The notes: generated from the letters alone by a model not told the origin. DNA of 64,000 nucleotides from Calliphora vicina (GCF_958450345.1 NC_088784.1:67233747-67297746); one strand, 5' to 3'; numbered from the stretch's first letter, positions 54,101 to 56,662 are shown. Program-made: numbers and translations.

Positions 54101-56662
54101 GCTTTTTTTTCAAAAAACTTAAGTTTTCTCAAATCCCAAGATTATTTCAGGTATCCCACTATAACAGTTCCAACAAGTACCTCTTGGACCACCATATCTA
54201 TATAGTGTAATATGCGAACCTTCCACACAATTCCCAAAATGGTCACTAATCCTCTCCAGCTTTTGTTTTCAAAAAACTCAATTTTATTTAAATTCCAATA
54301 TTAATTCTTACTATCTTACTTTTATTTCACGTCAGAAATTTATTTTTTTATTATTTTTTTATTTTTTATAGTTCTGAAATTATTTCAGATACATATTTCA
54401 GATATATTTCATGTACTACAATTTATTTATGATGACTGTTAAGTGCTTAACAGTGCTATGTTGACTGTAAAATGATCAATGTTAAAAAATGTGGTTTTTG
54501 TCTGTGCTAGTTAAATTCGAATTTAACTTCACACACATCTCTTTTTATAATAAAATTGTTCACATTTTTTCAGAAAAATGGCATTTACTCAAAAAACAGA
54601 TTTTTTGGCAATAATTGGAAAAATTTAAAAGAAAAACAATTTAATTATATTTTTAAATGGAATTTACATATTATGATGTATTCAGATTTTCAAATTCTCT
54701 TAAAATGTAACCACAAACAGTTCTATCCTCTACTGAAAATTTTAAAATTTTGAGTTAATACCCTCTTGTTGATCAAGTGCGATATGAGTTTTTTATGATT
54801 ATATTGATTATACATCTCAGTTCTTTTTTTAGTTTTTTTCTATGCATCAAAAATTCATTCGAATCCTTTTGGATTGTTTTAGATTGTGAATTCTTTTAAT
54901 AGTTTTGTTAAGTTCTGATAAAAGACTCATTTCAAAATACAAATACAAACAAAGTTTCAAATACATGTAAATTAAATATGACTCACTAAACATTTTTCTT
55001 GGATGTTCGAAAAAATATGTAATTTTAATTTGTATTTGAATTGAAACGGAAAAATAAATACAAAAAAATATGTTAAAGTGCAAAAATATGTTAAGTTTGT
55101 GTCGGTTAATCGACACAAACTAATCGGTTTATTTGTTATTTGAAAATCGGCAATTTTATATTATTCGAACAGTTAACCGTCCAAAATTAATCAGTTAACC
55201 GGTTAACGGTTAATCGATTGAATACCCTAGTAGATATCCAAACCAAATTCAACACAAAATATGTTTTATATAAGCCGAAATCGCAGTACCAAATTTTGTA
55301 ACGATCGGCCCATAATTAGTCGTCCATAGGTACATAACTAGTCATAGCTCCCATATAAATTTTAAAAGAAAAGTGTTTTTCTCAGTGTAGGGTATCATAT
55401 GGTCGGATTATACTTTCTTATTTGGTTTAATGGAGTTTTCCAATTACAATTACAAAGTAATTTAATTATAACAGTAATAAACAATTAGAATTATTTCAGA
55501 AATTTTTATTTGTATTTCAGAAAATTATAATAGCAATACCAATGGAAATTTCTGAAATAAAATTGGAAAATTCTGCAATATAATTTGAAACTTTTTAAGT
55601 ATAAATTATAATTTCTGAAATACAATTAGAAAATTCTGAAATATAATTGGAAAATTCAGAAATTCAATTGGAAATTTCTTAAATATAATTAGAAACTTCT
55701 GAAATACAATTGGAATGGTGTAGAATCTTGAAAAACTCTAGAATCTTAATTTCAAAAAAAAATATAAAAATTATCACAAATACAAATCACAATTATCACT
55801 AATATATATGATCGAATTTTTATCTCCATGGTGTTAGTTTGGACCCAAGTGAGCTGCTCTCTTTCCTGTCTCCACAATGCGGCTGCCTGTGAACCTAACA
55901 TAACCTAGTTTTGGGATATCGTTTGGTTTGTTCTTCATATGATAAAATGGCGATATATTTTATGTATCTTCCAAAAGATTATCTGAAAATATCTTATATT
56001 CACCTAAATGATTATCTACTAATATCAACTTTATATCTTCTATTGTTTCGTATTGCTTAGAAGTACCGCCCTGGCCGCACAATCTACCTTGATAGGGGAA
56101 ACTCCCGCAATTCGAATAAAATTGTTGCCGCAATAAATGTTTTCTTCTAAGCAATAAGATTTCGAATTATTTTCGTATTATATTGCTTGTAGGGAATTTG
56201 TATATTCTCAATTTAAACTTGAAGTCAAGTTTTTTTTAATTTTTTAAAAGAATTATACATTATTACCAACAATAGAAACTATTGTTTTTTATGAAAAACA
56301 AGTGGGCCGAGCTTTCAATGAAATATGTGAAGGGGCCGTGAGAACCCCTGATCTACAAAGACTAGTATTGAATATTTTTAGTAAACAAAGTTGTATTATA
56401 TGGTCCACACATACATGTGTTTCAGTCTCTCAATTAAAAATTCTAAAAAAGTAGATTTCAATTATCAAAATATGTTTTTACTTAGGTACTCATTAACATT
56501 TATTTTATTTTCACTTACCTGTAACTTATTTAATTGTTGATGTGTTTGTGAGACAATATTTTTTAGCGAATCATTGGGTTCACCCGCTGTGCCCAGTACT
56601 ATAAAGAGCAGAGTGGTGGCGACCACACAACACAGTATTACAATGAAATGTTTTGTTCGCAT
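6423..56662 (-). CDS. DUF1647 / glycosyltransferase-like type II membrane protein, 3 exons spanning 50 kb
   Basis: Exons in transcript order are 56662-56519, 37096-36184 and 6673-6423. Donors GTAAGT and acceptors TTTCAG and ATTTTAG match consensus, and phases agree (0 then 1), giving 435 residues ending in TAA. Residues 6-23 form one hydrophobic segment after MRTK, a signal anchor placing the catalytic-side domain in the Golgi or ER lumen. Residues 49-140 are a low-complexity stem with Ser runs. The globular part has family blocks YLLIYDLGLSEEDL, YRPIVIKDALMRS, ECIDPIGAQ (the last split by intron 2) and, in the last exon, SGCHSYDTSAFNI, where DUF1647-type proteins carry a Cys-His-x-Tyr-Asp motif. 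The substrate is unknown. The introns are 19.4 and 29.5 kb and full of mobile elements; three plus-strand TMBIM genes lie in the second. The start is uncertain: the same frame stays open upstream past 57000 without an ATG, encoding Gln/His and Ser/Thr runs, so an upstream exon could supply an earlier start. Confidence 0.8.
7587..8274. repeat. Inverted-repeat element (MITE-like), about 690 bp
   Basis: The left end carries GCGTTTACACATGCAAGTA and the right end TTACTTGCATGTGTAAACGC, its reverse complement. A further direct copy of GCGTTTACACATGCAAGTA lies near 7688. There is no open frame of note. It is probably a non-autonomous DNA transposon with subterminal repeats. A clean target duplication was not found. 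Confidence 0.6.
8285..8430. repeat. Remnant of a GTTACCG-rich repeat
   Basis: Alternating CTACCGTTA, GTTACCG, TACCGCTC and CCGTTATCGATA words resemble the body of the element at 31836-32194. Only a piece is present and no ends were found. Confidence 0.4.
8784..10638 (+). CDS. Lifeguard / TMBIM family protein, copy 1, 4 exons
   Basis: Exons are 8784-8859, 9165-9325, 9962-10210 and 10279-10638, joining to 281 residues. The family is the Bax-inhibitor-1-like group of seven-helix membrane proteins of ER, Golgi and plasma membrane that affect calcium leak and cell-death sensitivity. Exon 1 encodes a Pro/Gln/Tyr-rich cytosolic tail (MNPQGYSQQPPYPG); exon 2 the conserved lead-in to helix 1 (DPEDLQPKNFSF, RKVYLILM); exons 3 and 4 the helices, with the CCESARRTFPTNF loop and the C-terminal signature IYDTQIMMGGDHK. 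The two acids that form the pH-sensing pair in bacterial homologues are at D236 (YDTQ) and D264 (LYMD). The start is the first ATG, after an AT-rich leader. The gene looks intact and is nested on the opposite strand inside the last intron of the DUF1647-like gene. Confidence 0.95.
11010..11015 (+). promoter_or_regulatory. Probable polyadenylation signal of TMBIM copy 1
   Basis: AATAAA followed by GTGTCTGCGAAT, about 370 bases after the stop. TMBIM copy 2 has a matching AATAAA-CTGTCTGCGAT at 18959, so this 3' end was retained after duplication, which supports it as the real signal. Confidence 0.6.
11249..11639. repeat. Inverted-repeat element (MITE-like), about 390 bp
   Basis: ATCGATGGCTTAATATAGA at 11252 is mirrored by TCTATATTAAGCCATTGAT near 11618-11637; the arms extend over about 35 bases and include GGTCGTATCTC / GAGATACGACC. 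The interior is AT-rich with no open frame. It lies between TMBIM copies 1 and 2. Confidence 0.65.
11870..12893. repeat. Small inverted-repeat element split by a DINE-like insertion
   Basis: CAAGGCGAATTTATAGAAGG near 11880-11900 is mirrored by CCTTCTATAAATTCGCCTTG near 12865-12885. Without the DINE-like copy at 11926-12682 the element would be about 270 bp. This orders the two insertions: inverted-repeat element first, DINE-like copy second. Confidence 0.6.
11926..12682 (-). repeat. DINE-1-like interspersed repeat, near-complete copy, reverse orientation
   Basis: It begins with the terminal TATACCCTTC ... GAAGGGTATATA palindrome and ends with GATTCGGCACAGCCGAATAT and CTTACTTG. The centre has CCTATAAAGTATATATATTC, GCGGAGTCGATTAAGCCATG and a GTCT-repeat tract (about 12060-12112). 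The same phrase order is, from memory, that of Drosophila INE-1/DINE-1 elements, hence the Helitron-derived assignment. About 12420-12600 is a poly-A/poly-T-rich stretch. There is no coding capacity. Confidence 0.75.
12886..13321 (+). repeat. Tandem duplication of about 85 bp, first copy interrupted
   Basis: GACAGATCCGTCAAAGTAAG with its flanks, through CAAAATCACTAGTTTGGTTT, occurs at about 12896 and again at about 13249. The tail TCAAATTATTACAATTTG of the first copy continues after the small inverted-repeat element at 12958-13202, so that element inserted into copy 1. Confidence 0.6.
12958..13202. repeat. MITE-like element, about 245 bp
   Basis: CTGTGAAACATTTGCTGCAA at the left is mirrored by TTGCAGCAAATGTTTCACAG at the right, within terminal inverted repeats of about 29 bp. 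It is short, non-coding and inserted in one copy of a tandem duplication. The target duplication is not clear by eye. Confidence 0.7.
13322..14951. other. Spacer upstream of TMBIM copy 2
   Basis: AT-rich, with no credible gene. Near 13938-13995 are TTCCCGGACTATTGTCC and TTCCCGGGAATTC, and similar CCCGGGAA words recur near 43045-43085; these probably mark relics of one small repeat family. The promoter and 5' leader of TMBIM copy 2 should lie in the last few hundred bases (about 14740-14951); no core element is certain. Confidence 0.4.
14952..18423 (+). CDS. Lifeguard / TMBIM family protein, copy 2, 4 exons
   Basis: Exons are 14952-15027, 17229-17386, 17754-18002 and 18064-18423, joining to 280 residues. 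Exons 1, 3 and 4 have the same lengths as in copy 1 (76, 249, 360) and exon 2 is three bases shorter (158 against 161), with identical phases. The N-terminal tail is again Pro/Gln/Tyr-rich (MNQQGYTQPPLYP) but has diverged, and exon 2 shares PEDLQPKNFSFDEASVRKGF. The CCETPRRKFPTNF loop and IYDTQMMMGGEHKY are intact; the paired acids are D235 and D263. It is a tandem duplicate of copy 1, likely also an ER or Golgi membrane protein. Intron 1 (2.2 kb) has swollen with mariner-like relics, a hairpin fragment and a MITE. No breaks were seen. Confidence 0.94.
15155..15275. repeat. Single arm of a hairpin repeat family
   Basis: GACCGATCTTGTTGAAAAAT, preceded by a CCCCCTCTGACTC-type run and followed by GTTGGTTCACTTAAC and GAAATCCCCC, matches one arm of the complete hairpin at 30541-30975. 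Only one arm is present here, in intron 1 of TMBIM copy 2. Confidence 0.6.
15276..15639 (-). mobile_element. Possible LINE ORF1 relic
   Basis: Read on the minus strand, this gives broken peptide runs such as KRRIVEPVNLN, then IAGAPTPNKNN and NMSNFKTSMQNTIQELL, a Gln/Asn-rich helical composition like that of some insect LINE ORF1 proteins. There are many stops. It may instead be unrelated old sequence. Confidence 0.3.
15640..15975 (+). mobile_element. Mariner transposase C-terminal relic
   Basis: The plus strand reads HHDNARLHVA, the second catalytic Asp block of mariner transposase. After one frame shift it reads PHPFYSPDRAPSDCYVS, the third Asp block (normally YSPDLAPSD), then a tail ending LPERWEKL. 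The N-terminal half is missing and the frame is broken, so it is inactive. It lies in intron 1 of TMBIM copy 2. Confidence 0.85.
15997..16560 (-). mobile_element. Degenerate mariner-like transposase relic, second copy of subfamily
   Basis: On the minus strand a 90-codon open stretch reads ISRNEPVSCPLRSCDLTPLD, then YFLWGHV, a well-preserved third catalytic block, then EALEANIVRVIRDIRPAR. Upstream are broken pieces of the preceding core (EPYFFKYEVG) with stops. It belongs with the relics at 185-790 and 59880-60450, and directly abuts the mariner relic to its left in opposite orientation. Confidence 0.8.
16695..16803 (-). repeat. DINE-like repeat fragment
   Basis: ATACCCTCTATAAGTTTGTC, followed by AACCCCATAAAGAATATG and TATTCTGGATCGTTATAG, matches the terminal part of the reverse-orientation copy at 11926. 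Only the terminal 110 bases are present. Confidence 0.6.
16862..17165. repeat. MITE-like element with TTACACACAGCAAGT repeats
   Basis: GGATTTACACACAGCAAGTT at the left, a second direct copy near 16937, and the mirrored AACTTGTTCTGTGTAAA at the right suggest a small inverted-repeat element. Its ends recall the TTTACACATGCAAGT ends of the element at 7587-8274. It is in intron 1 of TMBIM copy 2, next to exon 2. Confidence 0.5.
18959..18964 (+). promoter_or_regulatory. Probable polyadenylation signal of TMBIM copy 2
   Basis: AATAAA followed by CTGTCTGCGATTT, about 540 bases after the stop; the same word follows the signal of copy 1 at 11010, indicating a homologous 3' end. Confidence 0.55.
19130..19465 (+). 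repeat. Insect interspersed repeat starting ACTAGCGGACCCGGCGAAC
   Basis: The head CTAGCGGACCCGGCGAACTT and the tail near 19390-19460 (AAATCGGCACAGCCGTTCTC, then TATATATAGAT) match a widespread arthropod repeat style. The repeats at 22780-23140 and 23142-23420 share the tail and head respectively. No coding frame; its class is not settled here. Confidence 0.55.
19560..19850 (-). mobile_element. 3' end of a LOA/R1-type LINE
   Basis: The minus strand ends an open frame with a zinc-knuckle-like C-terminus (CRSCQNEEMEETLTLFCQCP), typical of the end of LINE ORF2 in the R1/LOA/Jockey group. It is followed by a 3' tail containing GGACCCAAGTGAGCT. The same tail word recurs at about 46215 and 55845. 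Strongly 5'-truncated. Confidence 0.65.
20089..22184. mobile_element. 2.1-kb palindromic (foldback) element with TA flanks
   Basis: The arms, about 20089-21116 and 21161-22184, are near-perfect reverse complements around a loop of about 44 bases. Ends are GAGTGCTCCAA and TTGGAGCACTC, each bounded outside by TA (20087-20088 and 22185-22186). Examples of mirrored words: CGCCACCAGTTAACGTTATC on the right against GATAACGTTAACTGGTGGCG on the left. The first and last 50 bases have diverged between arms. No open frame above about 65 codons. The TA duplication and terminal repeats suggest a Tc1/mariner-like or similar non-autonomous element. It lies between TMBIM copies 2 and 3. Confidence 0.85.
22780..23420 (+). 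repeat. Cluster of CTAG-headed interspersed repeat fragments
   Basis: Two tails, each with CATCAAAATCGGTC and a terminal TATATATATAGAT (near 22900-22932 and 23063-23140), are followed at 23142 by a new head, ACTAGCTGTCCCGCCAAACG. The segment 22950-23000 contains a short direct repeat of TACCGTATAATGTAAAAACT. These relate to the repeat at 19130-19465. Confidence 0.5.
23746..31582 (+). CDS. Highly divergent Lifeguard / TMBIM-like protein, copy 3, 4 exons
   Basis: Exons are 23746-23845, 23948-24066, 28337-28576 and 31178-31582, joining to 287 residues. Intron phases (1, 0, 0) equal those of copies 1 and 2, and exon boundaries fall at the same alignment points, which is the main evidence for the short first two exons. 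The N-terminus (MYKSNAINVSTTIPTT) lacks the Pro/Gln/Tyr tail. Exon 3 keeps RNYRRPITNAYLSL where copy 1 has ESARRTFPTNFICL. Exon 4 keeps FDTQ (D225) and NLFAD (D254), the paired acids, but MMGGDHK is replaced by ILTSPLHN. A Cys-containing tail extends past the last helix. Introns 2 and 3 (4.3 and 2.6 kb) are filled with transposons. Open frames and intact splice sites indicate a functional, fast-evolving gene. Role unknown; its expression site is not visible from sequence. Confidence 0.85.
24420..24905 (+). mobile_element. Tc1-like relic, family A
   Basis: An open start (VRTKIVKYFQKNPTWSYKKL) is a helix-turn-helix DNA-binding domain of a Tc1-like transposase. Frameshifted continuations include VRKVKANAGLKTYKAQKVH and, near 24915, a WMMK piece of the first catalytic block. 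The same family recurs at 33775-34045. The 3' half is missing. It is in intron 2 of TMBIM copy 3. Confidence 0.7.
24945..25500. mobile_element. Tc1-like relic, family B, in inverted arrangement
   Basis: From 25081 the plus strand reads part of the catalytic core (CHLGPMQRIDEIMG, then IFQWDGDLMYTSKIV with the second Asp). It continues to a decayed LNPIENLW block and the C-terminus near 25490. At 24945-25075 the minus strand carries a second copy of that LNPIENLW region. The two pieces form an inverted repeat separated by the core, so this is a rearranged or double insertion. All frames are broken. Confidence 0.7.
25803..26960 (+). mobile_element. Tc1-like element relic, family C
   Basis: The left end has CAGTGGTCGACATAAGTCTA. 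From about 26050 to 26890 follows a broken transposase: an N-terminal helix-turn-helix region (FENTGTVKNKLRSGRPKK), FWKRVLFTDE with the first catalytic Asp, VMVWGIVAVSG, then IFQQDNDAKH with the second Asp. The C-terminal region reads VWEILQRKIRKHLI. Several frameshifts and stops make it inactive. A decayed right end near 26940 has TTATGTAGACTTTT, echoing the left end. Confidence 0.8.
27100..27560 (-). mobile_element. LINE reverse transcriptase relic
   Basis: The minus strand gives broken reverse transcriptase blocks: KGRVIPIPKPGKN and SNRPISLLSPVAKTYQYGF near 27420-27540, followed leftwards by a decayed core and VILYADDC near 27110-27140, the polymerase active-site motif. The order and motifs fit insect non-LTR elements of the Jockey/RTE range. 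The element is internally deleted and frameshifted. Confidence 0.75.
27570..28314. other. Unassigned part of TMBIM copy 3 intron 2
   Basis: 27570-27960 is less AT-rich than its surroundings and has a 79-codon minus-strand open stretch (27693-27932) of basic composition that I do not recognise; it may continue the adjoining LINE relic. The rest, up to the pyrimidine tract before exon 3, is AT-rich with nothing recognisable. Confidence 0.4.
28918..30534 (+). mobile_element. Tc1-like transposon, family D, copy 1 (inactive)
   Basis: Ends are CAGTATTGGCCATAAC and GTTATGGCCAATACTG, with TA on both outer sides (28916-28917 and 30535-30536). The left terminal repeat has lost the AAAGCACCCCCT part that the right end keeps as mirror. 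The transposase opens near 29278 (MTRNKYSSEFKIKVIEDWKT) with a helix-turn-helix region, followed by a GRSRKKHD linker. It then breaks into several frames: MDRFMYRDVL and a complete QSPDLNPIENLW block near 30073-30108. Frameshifts near 29480 and 29700 and in-frame stops inactivate it. Confidence 0.85.
30541..30975. mobile_element. Hairpin (foldback MITE-like) element, 435 bp
   Basis: The arms, about 30541-30740 and 30800-30975, are reverse complements: ACCTATTGTTCTTAGCAAAA sits near the apex, CATCCATGTAACTTATTACC on the left mirrors GGTAATAAGTTACATGGATG on the right, and GATCGGTCAAGAACTCTCG mirrors GAGAGTTCTTGACCGATC. The ends carry GATTTCACG / CGTGAAATC. One arm of the same family is at 15155-15275. 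No coding capacity. Confidence 0.8.
31682..31687 (+). promoter_or_regulatory. Probable polyadenylation signal of TMBIM copy 3
   Basis: AATAAA 100 bases after the TGA at 31580-31582. Confidence 0.45.
31836..32194. mobile_element. MITE-like element with 10-bp target duplication
   Basis: AAAGCTTTTA flanks the element at 31826-31835 and 32195-32204. The ends contain GGTTGGCTACCG and the mirror CGGTAGCCAACC. The body is dense in GGTAACGGTA words. About 359 bp, non-coding. The left end carries four extra bases before the mirrored part. Eight of the ten flanking bases could be a hAT-type duplication. Confidence 0.65.
32205..32769. other. Unassigned repeat-like sequence
   Basis: This stretch has a segment of balanced composition near 32330-32660 (including CAGCGCCCTCCTTCGGCGG and a tail with AATTAATAAATAATGG) that looks like the 3' end of a retroelement, but no motif settles it. 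No gene was seen. Confidence 0.3.
32770..33560 (-). mobile_element. LINE reverse transcriptase relic
   Basis: The minus strand at about 32890-32950 reads ALDLSKAFDTVHRSKL, the catalytic A block of LINE reverse transcriptase. Upstream (33000-33560) are broken, repeated-looking pieces with SLELPVREL-like words, which may be a second relic of the same family. All frames are interrupted. Confidence 0.6.
33775..34045 (+). mobile_element. Tc1-like relic, family A, 5' fragment
   Basis: GAGATCGAAAAAACCT and MSDEKK are shared with the relic at 24420. A later piece, KGKPASGRSNGPYDVSKAN, is the linker after the helix-turn-helix. It is cut off at about 34045, where LINE sequence begins on the opposite strand. 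Confidence 0.7.
34045..34960 (-). mobile_element. LOA/R1-type LINE relic: reverse transcriptase plus RNase H
   Basis: From right to left on the minus strand are RGTPQGG near 34865-34885, MWNLAINLL and TVAYADDVAVAVSGK (active site), SGLGGNPGKTELVLFSRRYK, a thumb-like region with LGIILDSKLSW, and finally SFVIYTDGSKSAVGVG, the first RNase H motif, near 34100. At least two frameshifts and truncation at 34045 inactivate it. RNase H together with RGTPQGG points to the LOA or related clade; a plus-strand relative lies at 43890-46300. Confidence 0.85.
34961..36183. other. Left flank of DUF1647-like exon 2
   Basis: AT-rich intron sequence. A less AT-rich patch near 35095-35175 (CTGTCCGGCCCTCCTTGCC) may belong to the adjoining LINE. 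Otherwise nothing is recognised up to the donor site at 36183. Confidence 0.4.
37097..37959. other. Intron 1 of the DUF1647-like gene, proximal part
   Basis: AT-rich intron without recognised elements until about 37700, where a more GC-balanced stretch (GAGCGGGCCCCTAAAGTTGC near 37780) begins and leads into the mariner relic. The latter part may be the left end of that transposon. Confidence 0.4.
37960..38440 (+). mobile_element. Mariner transposase N-terminal relic
   Basis: The plus strand gives WFTEFHCGRRSTEDAERSG, then IVVSTPEPN, the linker of mariner transposase, then after a frame change VLADRRLKVREIVEAKGISH and SVVSILKDHLGMRKLSA, the second helix-turn-helix. It stops before the first catalytic Asp. 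Inactive. A minus-strand copy of the same region is at 41925-42190. Confidence 0.85.
38497..39003 (+). repeat. DINE-like repeat, truncated
   Basis: The head with GGCTGTGCCGAATCTTATAT, the internal block GGTCCAACTTACTATAGTC and CTTAGTAATCCAGATATAGG are present. It then breaks at ATCATCTGGGTGCCCCGC and runs into a different repeat (about 39003-39160) with CGGTCCATAATTGACCCTAC. The tail is absent. Confidence 0.65.
39442..40022. repeat. Inverted-repeat element with GCACAGTGGCGCC ends
   Basis: GCACAGTGGCGCC at 39442 is mirrored exactly by GGCGCCACTGTGC ending at 40022. The interior is strongly AT-rich, and the overlapping long open frames in it are low-complexity Lys/Phe runs, not genes. A target duplication is not clear. 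Probably a non-autonomous DNA transposon of about 580 bp. Confidence 0.65.
40023..40689. other. Unassigned intron sequence
   Basis: It contains a small palindrome GGTGTCAAAGTGACACC at about 40169-40185 and AT-rich sequence. No element or gene was recognised. Confidence 0.35.
40690..41418 (+). repeat. Second DINE-like repeat family, complete copy
   Basis: The head is AACAAGTAAGAAAGTATGGT followed by CGGTCAAGCCCGACCATATA, a GC-rich hairpin analogous to the first family's head. The tail is CATCGTTTAATCGACTCAGA, then AAGTCGATCGGTGTTAG, then the CCCTCCCCACTATGGTGG / GTAGGGTATA palindrome. The internal GATTTTCGGAAG...GGGGGCTATGACC block occurs twice. The architecture (head hairpin, GACGGACAT near the tail, terminal GGGTATA palindrome) parallels the first family. 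Confidence 0.7.
41660..41860. repeat. Cluster of GGTTACTGTAACC-like palindromes
   Basis: GGTTACTGTAACCAT, CACAGTAACCAT, GTGGTAACCATA, CATATATATGGTTACAGTAA and GTGACAACCAT occur within 200 bases, alternating in orientation. They look like subterminal repeats of a DNA transposon. No ends were defined. Confidence 0.45.
41925..42190 (-). mobile_element. Mariner transposase N-terminal relic, reverse orientation
   Basis: The minus strand matches the region seen at 38060-38330: LDKYYENSAP, then VSTPEPN and RSQIENERDW in broken frames. It is more decayed than the plus-strand copy, and the two lie about 3.8 kb apart as inverted relics. Confidence 0.7.
42305..42405 (-). repeat. Tail fragment of the second DINE-like family
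   Basis: CCCTACACAACAATAGTGGG and GTTTGTAACGCCCAAAAATA mirror the tail of the 40690-41418 copy; only the tail remains. Confidence 0.55.
42505..43000 (+). repeat. DINE-like repeat, short copy
   Basis: The head TTCGGCTGTGCCGAATCTTA, the middle GACCTATTGTAGGTCCAACT, a centre with CAGACGGACAGACGGACATG and TATCTATAATGATCCAGAAT, and the tail ATGGTGAAGGGTATA are all present, with an internal deletion near 42820. A further tail-like palindrome (ATACCCTTGCC ... GGTGAAGGGTAT) is at 43121-43151. Confidence 0.7.
43152..43889. other. Unassigned AT-rich intron sequence
   Basis: No gene or repeat family was recognised in this part of intron 1 of the DUF1647-like gene. Confidence 0.35.
43890..46320 (+). 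mobile_element. LOA/R1-type LINE relic interrupted by a GTCGA-rich repeat
   Basis: Plus-strand pieces in order: ATRGTPHGGILSPLLWNLAI (43 kb family RT block, normally RGTPQGG) near 44025-44090, GVILDSKLS near 44320, TDGSMKGDRVGTGVY (first RNase H motif) near 44840-44885. After the interruption at 45073-45600 come SKCKLQISNFYYELAQTRWG, a C-terminal CHWPALGDLRLRFLG with the usual Cys-x-x-Pro-Ala-Leu end, and a 3' tail with GGACCCACGTGAGCTGCTC. Many stops. Same family as the minus-strand relic at 34045-34960. Confidence 0.8.
45073..45600. repeat. GTCGACTTTT-type repeat inserted in the LINE relic
   Basis: AAAAGTCGAA / GTCGACTTTT words recur dozens of times in two blocks (about 45080-45182 and 45410-45597), separated by an AT-rich core. 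The right end reads TTTGTTTCAGCTATAGAACC. The arrangement of subterminal repeats around a core, cutting one LINE open at codons for RNase H and C-terminus, suggests a small DNA transposon, perhaps hAT-like, and not a simple satellite. Confidence 0.55.
46321..46901. other. Unassigned sequence with a short diverged repeat
   Basis: Near 46610-46735 a unit of about 40 bases resembling GTATAACACTA-TTTTCTA-AAGAAAATC recurs three times. Otherwise AT-rich with nothing recognised. Confidence 0.35.
46902..48500 (+). mobile_element. Tc1-like transposon, family D, copy 2 (inactive)
   Basis: Complete ends CAGTATTGGCCATAACTAAA and TTTAGTTAAGGCCAATACTG, each bounded outside by TA, with AGCACCCCCTCA / TGAGGGGGTGCT continuing the inverted repeat. 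The transposase starts near 47283 (MNKYSSEFKINVIEDWKTGL). A TGA stop within SINxSVISR, then frameshifts and a deletion before the second catalytic block, inactivate it. A LNPIENLW block remains near 48045. Same orientation as copy 1 at 28918 and very similar to it. Confidence 0.88.
48503..49348. other. AT-rich sequence and left half of an older repeat
   Basis: Mostly AT-rich. From about 49255, ATCGGTCCATTAGACCCCAT begins what looks like an older DINE-like repeat continuing at 55238 on the far side of the nested insertion (there GTAACGATCGGCCCATAATT and a GGTATCATATGGTCGGATTA tail). An internal patch near 48725-48780 has CCGGTTAACCG-like words. Confidence 0.4.
49503..50313 (+). repeat. DINE-1-like repeat, near-complete copy
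   Basis: From AACAAGTAAGAGAGCTATAT and CGGCTGTGCCGAATCTTATA through poly-T/poly-A-rich 49565-49810, GGTCCAACTTGCTATAGTCT, GCATGTCTGACAGAATTATT, a short CAGACAGACGGACAG tract, CTCCGCTATTTATAAGGATC to the ATACCCTTCTCACGAAGG / GTGAAGGGTATAA terminal palindrome. Best forward-orientation copy in the window. Nested in the hAT-like element. Confidence 0.78.
51001..52445 (+). repeat. Left-arm tandem array, 9 units of 158-176 bp
   Basis: The anchor word CCATTTTGGGAATTGTGTGG (or a close variant) marks units at about 51018, 51176, 51349, 51508, 51682, 51858, 52029, 52204 and 52375. The unit contains GGTTCGCATATTACACTATA, TGGTGGTCCAAGAGGTACTT and ATCTGAAATAATCTTGGGAT, and a poly-T/poly-A linker whose length varies. 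Unit 2 is a distinct variant (GAAACTGGGTGAATGGTTCG). Frames of 60-128 codons run through the units because one frame of the unit lacks stops; this is not evidence of a gene. Confidence 0.9.
52560..54265 (-). repeat. Right-arm tandem array, about 10 units, mirrored
   Basis: The same unit on the opposite strand, with the anchor CCACACAATTCCCAAAATGG near 52711, 52889, 53060, 53230, 53560, 53735, 53890 and 54225, and the variant unit (CCATTCACCCAGTTTCC) twice, near 53400 and 54060. The outermost five units mirror the left arm in order. The second variant unit indicates that a block of about 660 bp (roughly 53280-53940 against 53940-54265) was duplicated only in this arm. A short stop-gap copy of the unit end is at 52525-52610. 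Confidence 0.88.
55238..55432 (+). repeat. Right half of an older DINE-like repeat
   Basis: TCGGCCCATAATTAGTCG, ACTAGTCATAGCTCCCATAT and GTAGGGTATCATATGGTCGG followed by ATTATACTTTCTTA form the end of a repeat whose other half precedes 49341. The hAT-like element inserted into it. Confidence 0.5.
55540..55710. repeat. Minisatellite of AATTGGAAAATTCTGAAATA units
   Basis: A unit of about 25-28 bases related to AATTGGAAATTTCTGAAATA recurs about six times with drift. AT-rich and non-coding. Confidence 0.6.
55840..55915 (+). mobile_element. Extremely truncated LINE 3' tail
   Basis: TTTGGACCCAAGTGAGCTGC, then AATGCGGCTGCCTG and TGAACCTAACATAACCTAG, matches the 3' tails of the LINE relics at 43890-46320 and 19560-19850. 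Only the tail was copied, as is usual for 5'-truncated LINE insertions. Confidence 0.55.

Larger units (their letters stand above)
50349..54786. mobile_element. 4.4-kb foldback element with tandem-repeat arms
   Basis: The outer ends are mirrored: CATATCGCACTTGATCAACA at 50349 and TGTTGATCAAGTGCGATATG-type sequence ending at 54786, continuing inward as AGAGGGTATTAACTC. The next 300 bases differ between the arms. They then match again from about 50720 and 54545 inward (GTTAAATTCGAATTTAAC, CATCATAAATAAATTGTAGT). Then come opposed tandem arrays of a 158-176-bp unit. The non-mirrored centre is about 52445-52560. The architecture resembles Drosophila FB and Galileo elements, whose long inverted repeats contain tandem repeats, but sequence relationship is not shown. 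No transposase gene is present. Confidence 0.85.
49349..55229. mobile_element. hAT-like non-autonomous element with exact 8-bp target duplication, carrying nested insertions
   Basis: GTAGATAT stands at 49341-49348 and at 55230-55237. Between them the ends read TAGGGTATTCAAT and ATTGAATACCCTA. Subterminal CGGTTAATCG / CGATTAACCG words lie inside both ends (49360-49445 and 55090-55215). An 8-bp duplication and TAGGG-type ends fit the hAT superfamily. Without the DINE-like copy (49503-50313) and the foldback (50349-54786) the element would be well under 1 kb. No transposase is present. Confidence 0.8.

Noticed and set aside
54847..55116. 89-codon minus-strand frame in the hAT-like element
   Set aside because: AT-rich Ile/Phe/Tyr composition, no transposase motif; too short and unsupported.
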